Source: Victivallales bacterium (GTDB lineage: Bacteria > Verrucomicrobiota > Lentisphaeria > Oligosphaerales > Oligosphaeraceae). Taken from it: a stretch of DNA of 15,683 nt. Each line of letters begins with the position of its first letter. Position 1 is the first letter of the stretch. Below are positions 7,029-15,311 of the stretch, piece after piece. Under the pieces are notes generated by a model. It was not told the DNA's origin, searched no databases, and saw nothing but the letters and a program-made list of their open reading frames with translations. The position numbers and the translations under genes are program-made. The stretch covers positions 1 to 15,683 of the forward strand of contig JAFTAC010000083.1 of the NCBI GenBank assembly GCA_017458805.1, given 5' to 3'.

Positions 7029-8084
7029 ATGGCAAAGCAAGTTAAGATTGGTTTTATTGGTTGTGGCGGTATCGCCAACTTCCATTTCGGCCACTATGAC
7101 AAGGACAAGAACGGCAACCCGAAGATACCGGAGGCGAAGATAGTCGCCGTCTGCGACAAACTGGAGGACCGCGTGAATGCGGCCGCCGTCCGTTTTGGCG
7201 CAAAGCCCTACGCCTCCTACAAGGAGATGCTCTCGAAGGAGAAGCTGGATGCCGTCTATGTGTGCGTGGAACCCTGTGCGCATGACGGGATGGAGATGAT
7301 GGCGATTGAAAAGGGATGCCACCTCTTTGTGGAGAAGCCGGTTGCCCTGAATCTGGACTATGCCAGGGAGGTCGAGGCCGCCCTGGCGAAGAAGAAGCTC
7401 ATCAATGCCGCCGGCTTCCAGGACCGCTATATCGACTTTGAGCCCACCATGAAGGCATGGGTGAAGCAGAGCAAGGTCGGCTTCTTCAACGCCTACTGGG
7501 TTGGCGGGATGCCCGGCGTGTGGTGGTGGCGCCGCAGGGACACCTCCGGAGGCCAGGCGGTCGAACAGACCATCCACACCTTTGACATGTGCCGCAACCT
7601 CTTCGGCGAAGTCGTGGCTGTGCAGGCATTCGGGCGCAGGGGCATCATCACCGATGTCGAGAACTACGACACCGAGGACGCCTCCGCCGTCAACTTGACC
7701 TTCGCGAACGGCATCATCGGCACGGTCTATAGCGGCTGCTTCATTCGTGGCGGCGGCGGGAAGAACGGCATCGACGTCTATACGATGAACGGAAGGATGG
7801 AGTACGTGGAGAGGACAAGCCTTTCCATCGCGGAACCCAACCGCACCATCAATATCAAGGTCGGCAACGATTTCGGACAGGAGGAGGACGACACCTTCAT
7901 CGAGGCGATCCAGACGAAAGACCAGTCCATCATCAAATCCCCCTACAGCGAGGCGGTCAAGAACCTGCAGGTCACGCTGGCGGCCAACGAGTCCATGGAC
8001 AACGGCGGCAAGGTCATCCGCTTGGATGGCGAGTGCGTATGCAAATGCGGCGCCGCCCCAGCTAAGAAATGCAAAAAGAAGTAA
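7029..8084 (+). CDS. Gfo/Idh/MocA-family NAD(P)-dependent oxidoreductase
   Basis: This 351-aa cytoplasmic protein has an N-terminal Rossmann fold with the dinucleotide loop IGFIGCGGIAN (7-17) and the family EKP motif (FVEKPVAL, residues 100-107, Lys103). The second domain has GGQAVEQTIHTFDMC, whose H183 fits the catalytic His of the family; the more common Asp four residues earlier is Glu here (E179). Family members oxidise or reduce sugars, inositols and related polyols; the substrate here is unknown. The C-terminus is odd: after the normal end (GGKVIRLDG) there is a tail CVCKCGAAPAKKCKKK with four Cys and six Lys, which could be a metal-binding or nucleic-acid-binding appendage. The SD is weak (TAGGA, 8-12 nt upstream). 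TCTAGA arrays lie on both sides and a terminator follows. Confidence 0.93.
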   Translation: MAKQVKIGFIGCGGIANFHFGHYDKDKNGNPKIPEAKIVAVCDKLEDRVNAAAVRFGAKPYASYKEMLSKEKLDAVYVCVEPCAHDGMEMMAIEKGCHLFVEKPVALNLDYAREVEAALAKKKLINAAGFQDRYIDFEPTMKAWVKQSKVGFFNAYWVGGMPGVWWWRRRDTSGGQAVEQTIHTFDMCRNLFGEVVAVQAFGRRGIITDVENYDTEDASAVNLTFANGIIGTVYSGCFIRGGGGKNGIDVYTMNGRMEYVERTSLSIAEPNRTINIKVGNDFGQEEDDTFIEAIQTKDQSIIKSPYSEAVKNLQVTLAANESMDNGGKVIRLDGECVCKCGAAPAKKCKKK

Positions 8085-8121
8085 TGCGCGAACGATGATG
8101 TTTTCGCGGGAAAAATGACGG

Positions 8122-8161
8122 AAGGCGCACAGGAGGTTCAAACTCCCCTGTGCGCCTTTTT
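8122..8161 (+). terminator. Rho-independent terminator after the oxidoreductase gene
   Basis: AAGGCGCACAGG (8122-8133) is perfectly complementary to CCTGTGCGCCTT (8147-8158) across a 13-nt loop, and a TTTTT run (8157-8161) follows. It lies 38 nt after the stop codon and directly before the second TCTAGA array. Confidence 0.88.
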
Positions 8162-8164
8162 ATT

Positions 8165-8242
8165 GCTAGAATCTCTAGAATCTCTAGAATCTCTAGAATC
8201 TCTAGAATCTCTAGAATCTCTAGAATCTCTAGAATCTCTAGA
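8165..8242. repeat. 9-bp-period array: TCTAGA with ATC spacers, 8 perfect copies plus one degenerate
   Basis: Eight perfect copies of TCTAGA with seven ATC spacers span 8174-8242, preceded by one degenerate copy (GCTAGA, 8165-8170). The structure is the same as the array at 6884-7006 (a 6-bp palindrome plus a 3-bp spacer) but the spacer differs. The array begins within a few bases of the terminator T-run and ends 10 nt before ATG 8253. It is open in two + strand frames (Leu-Glu-Ser and Arg-Ile-Ser repeats), the first of them in frame with the next gene. Each unit carries TAGAAT, which matches five of six bases of a sigma70 -10 box. Confidence 0.97.
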
Positions 8243-8252
8243 AAGAACCACC

Positions 8253-9289
8253 ATGAAAATCAGCTTTACACGAGTTTTTCTGAAGAAGCGGTATCCGCTG
8301 ACCATCAGCCGTGGCACGAGCTATGGCACGGAGAACCTGTTTGTGCGCATCAACTACCTGGGGCAGACTGGCCTGGGCGAGCTGGCGGGCACACCGAACA
8401 ACATCGGCGAGAGCTGCGACAGCGGCATCGCCGAGCTGGAGCCCTTCTGCGCCACCATCGAGGACGAATCCATCGGTATCGCGGAGATTTGGGCGAAGGC
8501 GCGCCAGGCTGGCGTGCAGCCCCGTGCGTTGGCCGCGCTGGACATGGCGCTTTGGGATGCTCTGGGCAAGGCAAGCGGACAGCCCCTCTGGCGTCTCTTT
8601 GGATTGCGGCGCGAGGCGGTTCCCACCTCCATTACCGTCGGCATCAACCCGCCAGAGGTGACGCGCGAACGCGTGCCCGAGATGCTGGCTCGTACAGGAG
8701 CCAAATACCTGAAGGTGAAGCTAGGTTCTCCACAGGGACTGGAGGTTGACAAGGCGCATTTCATGGCGGCACTTGAATCCTCTCGTCCCTTCCATTCCAT
8801 CATCCGCGTGGATGCGAATGGCGGGTGGTCGGTGGAGAGTGCTCTGCACATGCAGGACTGGCTGGCCGAGCGTGGAGTCGATTACATCGAGCAGCCGCTG
8901 GTCAAAGGGGCGGAGGATGCCCTGCCAGAGCTTTTCAAGAAGCGCCGCCTGCCCATATTTGTGGATGAGTCCTGCTGGTTCGCCTCTGATGTCCCCAAAC
9001 TGGCTGACCGTGTCGATGGCGTGAACCTGAAGCTGATGAAGTGCGGCGGCCTTACGGAAGCCCTTCGCATTGTGGCGGTGGCCCGCGCCTGCGGCCTGAA
9101 GACCATGATTGGGTGCATGGGCGAGTCCAATGTCGCGATTTCGGCGGGCGCCTCCATAGGTGCCCTCTTCGACCATATCGATTTGGATTCGCAGTTGAAC
9201 CTAGTGGACGACCCGACCACTGGCGCAGTCCTGACGGACGGCGTCGTTCTGCCAAACTTCAAGCCTGGACACGGTGCGGAACTTAGAGG

Positions 9290-9293
<4 letters not shown>
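8253..9293 (+). CDS. dgcA: Enolase-superfamily dipeptide epimerase-like enzyme, probable N-acetyl-D-glutamate racemase (DgcA-like)
   Basis: The 346-aa cytoplasmic enzyme is a muconate-lactonizing/dipeptide epimerase branch member of the enolase superfamily. Visible active-site elements are the KxK pair (K154, K156), metal ligands D187 (RVDANGG), E213 (IEQP) and D238 (VDES), and the C-terminal Lys region NLKLMKCGG (K260/K263). Members epimerise L-Ala-D/L-Glu dipeptides; the DgcA branch racemises N-acetyl-D-glutamate. The DUF1611 (DgcN-like) gene directly downstream favours the DgcA role, but plain dipeptide epimerase remains possible. I chose ATG 8253 because the protein from there has the normal family length and N-terminus; a longer in-frame reading from 8115 passes through the terminator and the repeat array. 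There is no strong SD (only GAAAGAA nearby). The stop codon TAG 9291-9293 is part of the first TTAGTGG heptamer of the next array. Confidence 0.85.
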
Positions 9294-9604
<311 letters not shown>

Positions 9605-9617
9605 CTTAGGAGAAATA

Positions 9618-10652
9618 ATGCTTCCTGCTGACATGCCATTGGCGATTTATATGGAGGATACGTTTGGAAAGACCTTCGGGAAAATGGGATACGACATGCT
9701 TCGTTTCTCGGAGAACCCGATTGTCTGCATCATCGACAGCTGCGAGGCCGGCAAGAAGGCGGGCGATGTGATGCCTGGTTCTCCACGGTCGGAAACGCCG
9801 ATTGTCGCAACGGTTGACGAGGCGTTCAAGCTGGGGGCAAAGGCGATGCTGCTGGGCAGCGCGCCGTCTGGCGGACTGCTTCCCGACAGTTGGTATCCTG
9901 CGCTGGACCGTGCGGTGGAATTGGGCATGAACCTCATCAACGGCCTGCATCAGCGGTTGAACGCCCGCTATACGAAGCTGGCGCAGGGCCAGTGGATTTG
10001 GGACATCCGCCAGGAGCCGTCAGGGCTTGGCATCGGCAAGGGGCGTGCGCGGGAACTCTCAGCGAAGCGTCTGCTGATTGTCGGAACAGACATGGCAAAC
10101 GGCAAGATGACGACGGGGCTGCTTCTGCACAAGGACGCCTTGTCGCGTGGCGTTAAGTCGTCCTTCCTGGCGACGGGCCAGATTGGCATCGCCATCTGCG
10201 GCAAGGGGGTTCCGCTGGACGCCATCAAGCTGGACTACGCCTGTGGCGCCATCGAAAAAGGGGTGCTGGAGTATGCGGGCTCTGACTTGATTGTCGTGGA
10301 GGGGCAAGGCTCCGTGCTTCACCCAGGCAGCACTGCCACGTTGCCGCTGTTGCGCGGCTCGTGCCCGACGCACCTCATCCTGAACCACCGCGCTGATTTG
10401 CAGACGCTTCGCGACTTCCCGTGGATGAAGGTGCCACCCTTGAGCGAGGTCTGCGACCTCTACGAGCGTCTGGCTTGCGCATGCGGCTGCCTGCCAGCCG
10501 CCAAAGTGGTGGGGGTCTCCCTGAACACCTCGCGTCTGAGCGAGGAGGATGCAAAGGCGTACATCGCCAAAACGGAGGCGGAGACTGGCCTGCCGACCAC
10601 GGACCCTGTCCGCTTCGGCGTCACGAAACTGACCGACGCAGTGCTCAAGTAG
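9618..10652 (+). CDS. dgcN: DUF1611-family protein, probable D-glutamate N-acetyltransferase (DgcN-like)
   Basis: The 344-aa cytoplasmic protein is a full-length DUF1611 member. The N-terminal alpha/beta domain has CIIDSCEAGKKAGDV and LGSAPSGGLLPDSW. The C-terminal domain has a P-loop-like GTDMANGKMTT (156-166), SSFLATGQIGI, VVEGQGSVLHPG and a terminal TDPVRFG. DgcN proteins of this family acetylate D-glutamate with acetyl-CoA, and the neighbouring DgcA then racemises the product; this pathway was described in marine proteobacteria and haloarchaea. The gene order here (epimerase-like, then DUF1611) fits. SD AGGAG (9608-9612) sits five bases before ATG, directly after the last heptamer. The next gene starts 13 nt after the stop, so the two are co-transcribed. 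Family membership is firm; the acetyltransferase role is inferred from the pair. Confidence 0.88.
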   Translation: MLPADMPLAIYMEDTFGKTFGKMGYDMLRFSENPIVCIIDSCEAGKKAGDVMPGSPRSETPIVATVDEAFKLGAKAMLLGSAPSGGLLPDSWYPALDRAVELGMNLINGLHQRLNARYTKLAQGQWIWDIRQEPSGLGIGKGRARELSAKRLLIVGTDMANGKMTTGLLLHKDALSRGVKSSFLATGQIGIAICGKGVPLDAIKLDYACGAIEKGVLEYAGSDLIVVEGQGSVLHPGSTATLPLLRGSCPTHLILNHRADLQTLRDFPWMKVPPLSEVCDLYERLACACGCLPAAKVVGVSLNTSRLSEEDAKAYIAKTEAETGLPTTDPVRFGVTKLTDAVLK

Positions 10653-10665
10653 GGAGATTTACGAC

Positions 10666-11742
10666 ATGGCACCATTCAAGCTGGGAGTTGTGGGGCTTGG
10701 CCATCGCGGCATCCATATATTCGAGCTGGCGACGGCGGCGTTCCCTGACACGCTGCAGGGCGTTGCTATCTGCGACAACAACGAGGAGATTCTGAAGGCG
10801 GGCACCGAGAAGTTCCCGAACGCCACGCCTTACAATGACTTCTACGAGATGCTGGACAAGGCGGAACTGGACGTGCTTCTCGTGGAGACGCCCGCGCACT
10901 GCCATGCCGCATTCTGCGTGGAGGGCCGCAAGCGCGGCCTCTATGTCTTCGGAGAAATCCCCTGCGTCTCCAGTCTGGAGGAGGCGACGGCCCTCTGGCA
11001 GGCGGACATATCCTCTCCCAAGGGATTCTTCACGACGGGGGCCAACCCGAACGAATGGGGCTTTGTGGAGGCTCTTTACAGCTACTACAAGCAGGGGCTT
11101 CTCGGGAAGCCCTACTATATGGAGGCGGAGTACATCCATGACTGCCGCTACCTGTGGGCGAGCACGCCGTGGCGGCGCACGATGTACCCCATCACCTACT
11201 GCACCCACTCGCTGGGGCCGCTGCTCCGCATCACCGACGAGGACCTGCGGCAGGTCTCCTGCATGGACACGGGGGCCTGGGTGATGGGAGGCGAGGACGA
11301 ACACGACCTCATGACGGCCCACTTCCATGCGCCGTCAGGGCTTGTGGTGCGCTTTACCGCCTCCTTCATCAACAACGCGGGCTGTGGGCACCACTCCTAC
11401 CGCGTCTATGGCTCCGAAGGCTACTTCGAACGGCTTTCTTCGCGTGGGCAGCAGAAGCCCATCACCACCTTCAACTCCAAGAAGCTCTACGGCTTCGACA
11501 AGAGCACCATCGTCTCCATCGAGGAGCAACGCCCCGAATTCGAGGCGCGAAGCAAGAATTTCGGCGGGCATGGCGGTGCGGATTTTGTCCTGTGGTATGA
11601 TTTCGTGGAGGCTCTCAAGGCGAACGGCCCTGCGCCTATTCCCCTGAAAGAGGGGTTGCGCATGACCATCCCAGGCATCTTCGCGCGGGAGTCCGCAAAA
11701 CAGGGCGGAAAGCTCATTGATATCGCCTATCCGTGGGATTGA
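10666..11742 (+). CDS. Gfo/Idh/MocA-fold protein resembling GH109 glycosidases (EKP lysine replaced)
   Basis: This 358-aa protein has the Rossmann loop VVGLGHRGI (8-16), but the family EKP signature is EIP (E97-I98-P99), so the usual catalytic Lys is missing. GH109 alpha-N-acetylgalactosaminidases, which use NAD+ in a redox-assisted hydrolysis, have EVP at this place. They also carry a PTHxLGP motif and an HGGxD motif (from memory); here these appear as YCTHSLGP (178-185, H181) and GGHGGADF in the C-terminal third. I therefore favour a GH109-like glycosidase or another NAD-dependent non-dehydrogenase over a simple oxidoreductase. There is no Tat or Sec signal, unlike many GH109 enzymes, so it would act in the cytoplasm on imported substrate. 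AGGGAG (10651-10656) overlaps the stop codon of the upstream gene and gives a good SD. Confidence 0.8.
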   Translation: MAPFKLGVVGLGHRGIHIFELATAAFPDTLQGVAICDNNEEILKAGTEKFPNATPYNDFYEMLDKAELDVLLVETPAHCHAAFCVEGRKRGLYVFGEIPCVSSLEEATALWQADISSPKGFFTTGANPNEWGFVEALYSYYKQGLLGKPYYMEAEYIHDCRYLWASTPWRRTMYPITYCTHSLGPLLRITDEDLRQVSCMDTGAWVMGGEDEHDLMTAHFHAPSGLVVRFTASFINNAGCGHHSYRVYGSEGYFERLSSRGQQKPITTFNSKKLYGFDKSTIVSIEEQRPEFEARSKNFGGHGGADFVLWYDFVEALKANGPAPIPLKEGLRMTIPGIFARESAKQGGKLIDIAYPWD

Positions 11743-11744
11743 AC

Positions 11745-11772
11745 TTGAAAACTGGCTTCTTGAGTTTATATT
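11745..11772 (+). promoter_or_regulatory. Promoter upstream of the symporter gene
   Basis: TTGAAA (11745-11750) and TATATT (11767-11772) are spaced by 16 nt in an AT-rich gap of 114 nt. The -35 lies two bases after the stop codon of the GH109-like gene. Transcription would begin near 11779, leaving a leader of about 78 nt. This suggests that the symporter and the following hydrolase can be expressed apart from the upstream genes. Confidence 0.5.
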
Positions 11773-11809
11773 GATACATTTGAATAAATTAGTCATTAAA
11801 ATATCAACC

Positions 11810-11825
11810 AAAGCCCATTGGCTTT
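11810..11825 (+). promoter_or_regulatory. Leader hairpin upstream of the symporter start
   Basis: AAAGCC (11810-11815) pairs perfectly with GGCTTT (11820-11825) across a CATT loop. It lies 32 nt before ATG 11857 and 17 nt before the AAAGGA Shine-Dalgarno. It has no T-run, so it is not a terminator; it may affect mRNA stability or be coincidental. Confidence 0.3.
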
Positions 11826-11856
11826 CACCAAGGGCGCAACCAAAGGAAAGGCGGGA

Positions 11857-14430
11857 ATGTACTGGCTGGACTGGATTCTGATTTGGGTTCCATTGATTAT
11901 CGTTGTATTTGCGGCTTTCAAGAGCCAGAAATACGTCAAGGGCGTGGCGGACTTTTTGTCAGCAGGGCGCATAGCGGGACGATATGTGGTCTCCGTGGCA
12001 AGCGGCGAGGCGGCCATGGGGCTTATCTCCGTCGTGGCGGTCATGGAGATGTACTACCGAAGCGGATTCGCCATCTCCTTCTGGAGCACGCTGACCGCCC
12101 CCATCAGCATGATTCTCGGTCTGGTTGGCTTCTGCACCTATCGTTTCCGTGAAACAAAGGCAATGACGATGGGGCAGTTCTTTGAAATCCGCTACAGCCG
12201 TTCGCTGCGCATTGTGGCGGCGGTCATCCAGTCCATCTCCGGCATCATCAACTACGCCATCTTCCCCGCCGTCGGCGGACGCTTCCTCGTCTATTTCCTG
12301 GGGCTCCCGCTGACCTTCAGATTCCTGGGCACCACCTGGTCCACGTATGGCGTGGTGATGTTCTGCTTCCTGGCGGTGGCGTTGATTATCGCCTGCCTGG
12401 GCGGCCAGGTGACCATCATGGTGACCGACTGCGTGCAGGGACTGCTCAGCTACCCGATGTTCGTCGTGGTCGTGGCCTACTTCTTCTACCGCTTCTCCTG
12501 GACGGGCGAGATGGCCCCGTCCCTGATGTGCCGTGCGCCTGGCGAGAGCTTCCTGAACCCGTATGACACGGAGAACCTGCGAGACTTCAACCTCTTCTAT
12601 GTCCTATGCGGTATCGTGACGGTCTTCCTGAACCGCATGTCCTGGGGCGGCAGCTCTGGCTACAACGGCGCAGCCAAGAGCGCGCACGAGGCCAAGATGG
12701 GGGCGCTGCTCGGGTCATGGCGTGGCGGCTTTGGCACGATGATGTACATCCTCATCGCTGTCGTCGCATTTACCTTCCTCAACCACGGCCACTTCAAGGA
12801 CGAGGCCCGCGAAGTGCGCCAGGAACTGGCCGCCAAGGCGATTGACGACGTGTTACGCATCGACAACCCCGATTCAGGCAAGCTCTCCGCTGCGGAGGCT
12901 CTCCACAACGCCTTCAAGCAGGATGTGAAAGCTTCATTCGCGACCATTCCACCACGCGACCACTTCCCAGACCCACCGAAGAAAATCCGCCGCCAGGACT
13001 TTGGCACGGAAAAGGAATATGACGCAGCCAAGGAGAAGCTTGACGCAGAGGTCAAGGTCTTCCATGAAGCCTGCGCCGACCCCTATCCCAAGACGGTTCT
13101 GGACTTGATTGACAAGAACGTCGAAAAGGCCGTTCTGCCCGAGACGATGTCGGAGGAGGAGCAGCAGAAGTTCCGCGACGACCAGCGCGCCTTCCTGAAG
13201 AAGAAGGGGCAGACATTCGGCACCATCTACAACCAGATGCTGGTCTCCGTCGCCATCCGCAAGATGCTGCCGATGGGCGTGACGGGCATCTTCTGCGCCC
13301 TGATGATCTTCCTGATGGTCTCGACCGACACAACCTACATGCATTCATGGGGCTCCATTCTGATTCAGGACTTCGTGCTGCCCTTGCGCAAGAAGCCCTT
13401 CACGCCCGAGCAACAGATCAATGTTCTGCGCATCTCCATCACGGGCGTCTGCATCTTCGCCTTCCTCTTCAGCTACTACTTTGCGCAGATTGACTTCATC
13501 CTGATGTTCTTCGCCATCACAGGCGCAATTTGGGCGGGCGCAGGCTCCGTCATCACCTTCGGCCTCTACGGGAAGAAAGGAACGACCCAGGCCGCCTTTG
13601 CCTCGTTGATCGCGGGTGCGACCATCGCCATCGCGGGCATCATCGGCCAGCAGACCTGGGCCTCCCACATCTACCCCTACTTCGAGAAGGCGGGCATGGT
13701 GGAAGAGGTCAACCAGATGCTCCTCGCCATCACGAAACCCTTCCATCCATACGTGGTGTGGGGCAACCCCGAGGGCCCGCTGAACGCGCACAAGTTCCCG
13801 ATCAACTCCACGGAAATCGGCTTCATCTGCAACGTGATATGCATCCTGCTCTATGTCTCCGTCTCCCTGCTGACCTGCAAGGAACCGTTCAACATGGAGC
13901 GCATGCTGCACCGCGGCAAGTATAGCCTTGACCCCGAGGCTGCCAAGGCGGCCGCCGAGGCGAAGAAGAAGGAGAACGAGGGCATCTCCACGCCGAAGCG
14001 CATCTGGAACTTCTTCCAGCACAACATGGTCGGCATTGACTATCAGTACACGAAGGGGGACAAGGTGCTGGCCTACTCCGTTTTCGCCTACTCTTTCGGC
14101 TATGGCTTCCTTCTGAACTTCATCATCGTCATCATCTGGAACTTCTTCCACAAGTGGGACATCCGGTGGTGGTCCTGGTTCTTCTTCTACAAGCAGTTCC
14201 TGGTTTCCGGCATCATCGGCATCATCTCCACCTTCTGGTTTGGCATCTGCGGAACGCGCGATCTAATGCGCCTCTTTAAGGACTTGGCCGCTAAAGAGGC
14301 CAATGCGCTGGATGACGGACGTGTGGAAGGCAACGTCTCCGTCGCCGACATCGCCGCCGTCAAGGCCGCTGAAGGTGCGAAGGCCGATGCCCCTGCGGTG
14401 TCTGTGACCAAAGAGCCCGAGAAGAAATAA
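11857..14430 (+). CDS. Large SSS-family sodium/solute symporter with cytoplasmic-type insertion
   Basis: The 857-aa integral membrane protein belongs to the sodium:solute symporter (SSS) family, which uses the Na+ gradient to import sugars, amino acids or organic acids. An N-terminal membrane helix (about 3-20) is followed by the family segment ADFLSAGRIAGRYVVSVASGE (about 31-51), a series of helices to about 309, and the core motif MVSTDTTYMHSWGS (487-500) in a later helix pair. About 145 hydrophilic, charged residues (310-455) interrupt the core, and extra C-terminal helices plus an Ala/Lys-rich tail are added. Usual family members are about 450-600 aa. I chose ATG 11857, preceded by AAAGGA (11842-11847), over an in-frame TTG at 11818. 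The substrate is unknown; the neighbours suggest an N-acetylated sugar, amino acid or muropeptide fragment. It probably shares a transcript with the next gene (15-nt gap). Confidence 0.93.
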   Translation: MYWLDWILIWVPLIIVVFAAFKSQKYVKGVADFLSAGRIAGRYVVSVASGEAAMGLISVVAVMEMYYRSGFAISFWSTLTAPISMILGLVGFCTYRFRETKAMTMGQFFEIRYSRSLRIVAAVIQSISGIINYAIFPAVGGRFLVYFLGLPLTFRFLGTTWSTYGVVMFCFLAVALIIACLGGQVTIMVTDCVQGLLSYPMFVVVVAYFFYRFSWTGEMAPSLMCRAPGESFLNPYDTENLRDFNLFYVLCGIVTVFLNRMSWGGSSGYNGAAKSAHEAKMGALLGSWRGGFGTMMYILIAVVAFTFLNHGHFKDEAREVRQELAAKAIDDVLRIDNPDSGKLSAAEALHNAFKQDVKASFATIPPRDHFPDPPKKIRRQDFGTEKEYDAAKEKLDAEVKVFHEACADPYPKTVLDLIDKNVEKAVLPETMSEEEQQKFRDDQRAFLKKKGQTFGTIYNQMLVSVAIRKMLPMGVTGIFCALMIFLMVSTDTTYMHSWGSILIQDFVLPLRKKPFTPEQQINVLRISITGVCIFAFLFSYYFAQIDFILMFFAITGAIWAGAGSVITFGLYGKKGTTQAAFASLIAGATIAIAGIIGQQTWASHIYPYFEKAGMVEEVNQMLLAITKPFHPYVVWGNPEGPLNAHKFPINSTEIGFICNVICILLYVSVSLLTCKEPFNMERMLHRGKYSLDPEAAKAAAEAKKKENEGISTPKRIWNFFQHNMVGIDYQYTKGDKVLAYSVFAYSFGYGFLLNFIIVIIWNFFHKWDIRWWSWFFFYKQFLVSGIIGIISTFWFGICGTRDLMRLFKDLAAKEANALDDGRVEGNVSVADIAAVKAAEGAKADAPAVSVTKEPEKK

Positions 14431-14445
14431 GCGGAGGTGTGACTG

Positions 14446-15270
14446 ATGAGATTACGGATACTGGGTTCCGCAGCCGCTGAAGGGTGGCCTGCCATGTTCT
14501 GCTCATGCCCCGCCTGCCAGAAGGCGCGGGCCAACGGCGGCAAGGACCTCCGCAGGCGCACCGCCTACTTGCTGGATGAGGACACGCTTATCGACTACGG
14601 GCCAGACATCTACGCCCAGAGTCTGGAATTCAGCCTGGATCTGGCGAAGGTCAAGCGCCTCCTCATCACCCACAGCCACACGGACCACCTGACGCCGCGC
14701 GAACTCACCTGGCGTCGCAAGGGCTTCTCCAGTGCGCAGAACATGATGAAGATTTACGCCAACCAGGCCTCAGCCGACCGCATCAACGAATGCCCCACGT
14801 ATGACAGCCTGGAGACCATCATGTCCGAGCTGCATGTCCTGAAGCCAGGCGACAAGCTCGTCGATGAAGACCTCGCCATCCAGGCGATTCTCGCCGACCA
14901 CGCCCTGCCGCCAGAAGAGCCGCTGAACTACATTCTGGAGCGCGACGGTGTCTGCGCCTTCATCGGTAACGACAGCGGCTGGTGGTGCCAGGAGAGTTGG
15001 GACCTCATCAGCCAATACAAGTTCGACATCGTCATCATCGAGTGTACTTTCGGCATCCGCTGGCCAGAACAGCGCGCCAAGCACATGGGGGCAAACGTCT
15101 CCGTGGAGGTGCGGGACGAGCTGAAGCGGCTGGGCTGCCTGAAGGAGAACGCCCTTGTCGTTGTCAACCACTTCTCGCACAACATCCAGAACCTCCATGC
15201 CGACCTTGAACAGTTCTTCAACCCCAAGGGCATCCTTGTCGGCTACGACGGCATGATTCTGGAACGATAA
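14446..15270 (+). CDS. PhnP-like metallo-beta-lactamase-fold hydrolase
   Basis: The 274-aa cytoplasmic protein has the metallo-beta-lactamase signature HSHTDH (76-81) with further likely metal ligands H152 (ADHALP), D176 (GNDSGW) and H242 (VVNHFSH). CSCPAC (19-24) near the N-terminus matches the structural zinc site of PhnP, a phosphodiesterase acting on a ribosyl cyclic phosphate in phosphonate breakdown. No phosphonate (phn) genes are near, so only the fold and a phosphodiesterase or esterase-type hydrolase activity are supported. GGAGGTG (14433-14439) precedes the ATG, and the 15-nt gap to the symporter gene indicates one transcript. Length is normal for this group. Confidence 0.88.
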   Translation: MRLRILGSAAAEGWPAMFCSCPACQKARANGGKDLRRRTAYLLDEDTLIDYGPDIYAQSLEFSLDLAKVKRLLITHSHTDHLTPRELTWRRKGFSSAQNMMKIYANQASADRINECPTYDSLETIMSELHVLKPGDKLVDEDLAIQAILADHALPPEEPLNYILERDGVCAFIGNDSGWWCQESWDLISQYKFDIVIIECTFGIRWPEQRAKHMGANVSVEVRDELKRLGCLKENALVVVNHFSHNIQNLHADLEQFFNPKGILVGYDGMILER

Positions 15271-15311
15271 GCTCTGACGCCACATCGCCTGAATTACCAT
15301 AAGCACGAAGA

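Noticed and set aside
7008..8141. Long - strand reading frame (377 codons) opposite the first oxidoreductase
   Set aside because: The + strand frame has clear Gfo/Idh/MocA motifs; the antisense product shows no family features.
11818..11856. TTG start 39 nt upstream for the symporter
   Set aside because: It falls in a hairpin with no SD; ATG 11857 has AAAGGA and gives a normal SSS N-terminus.
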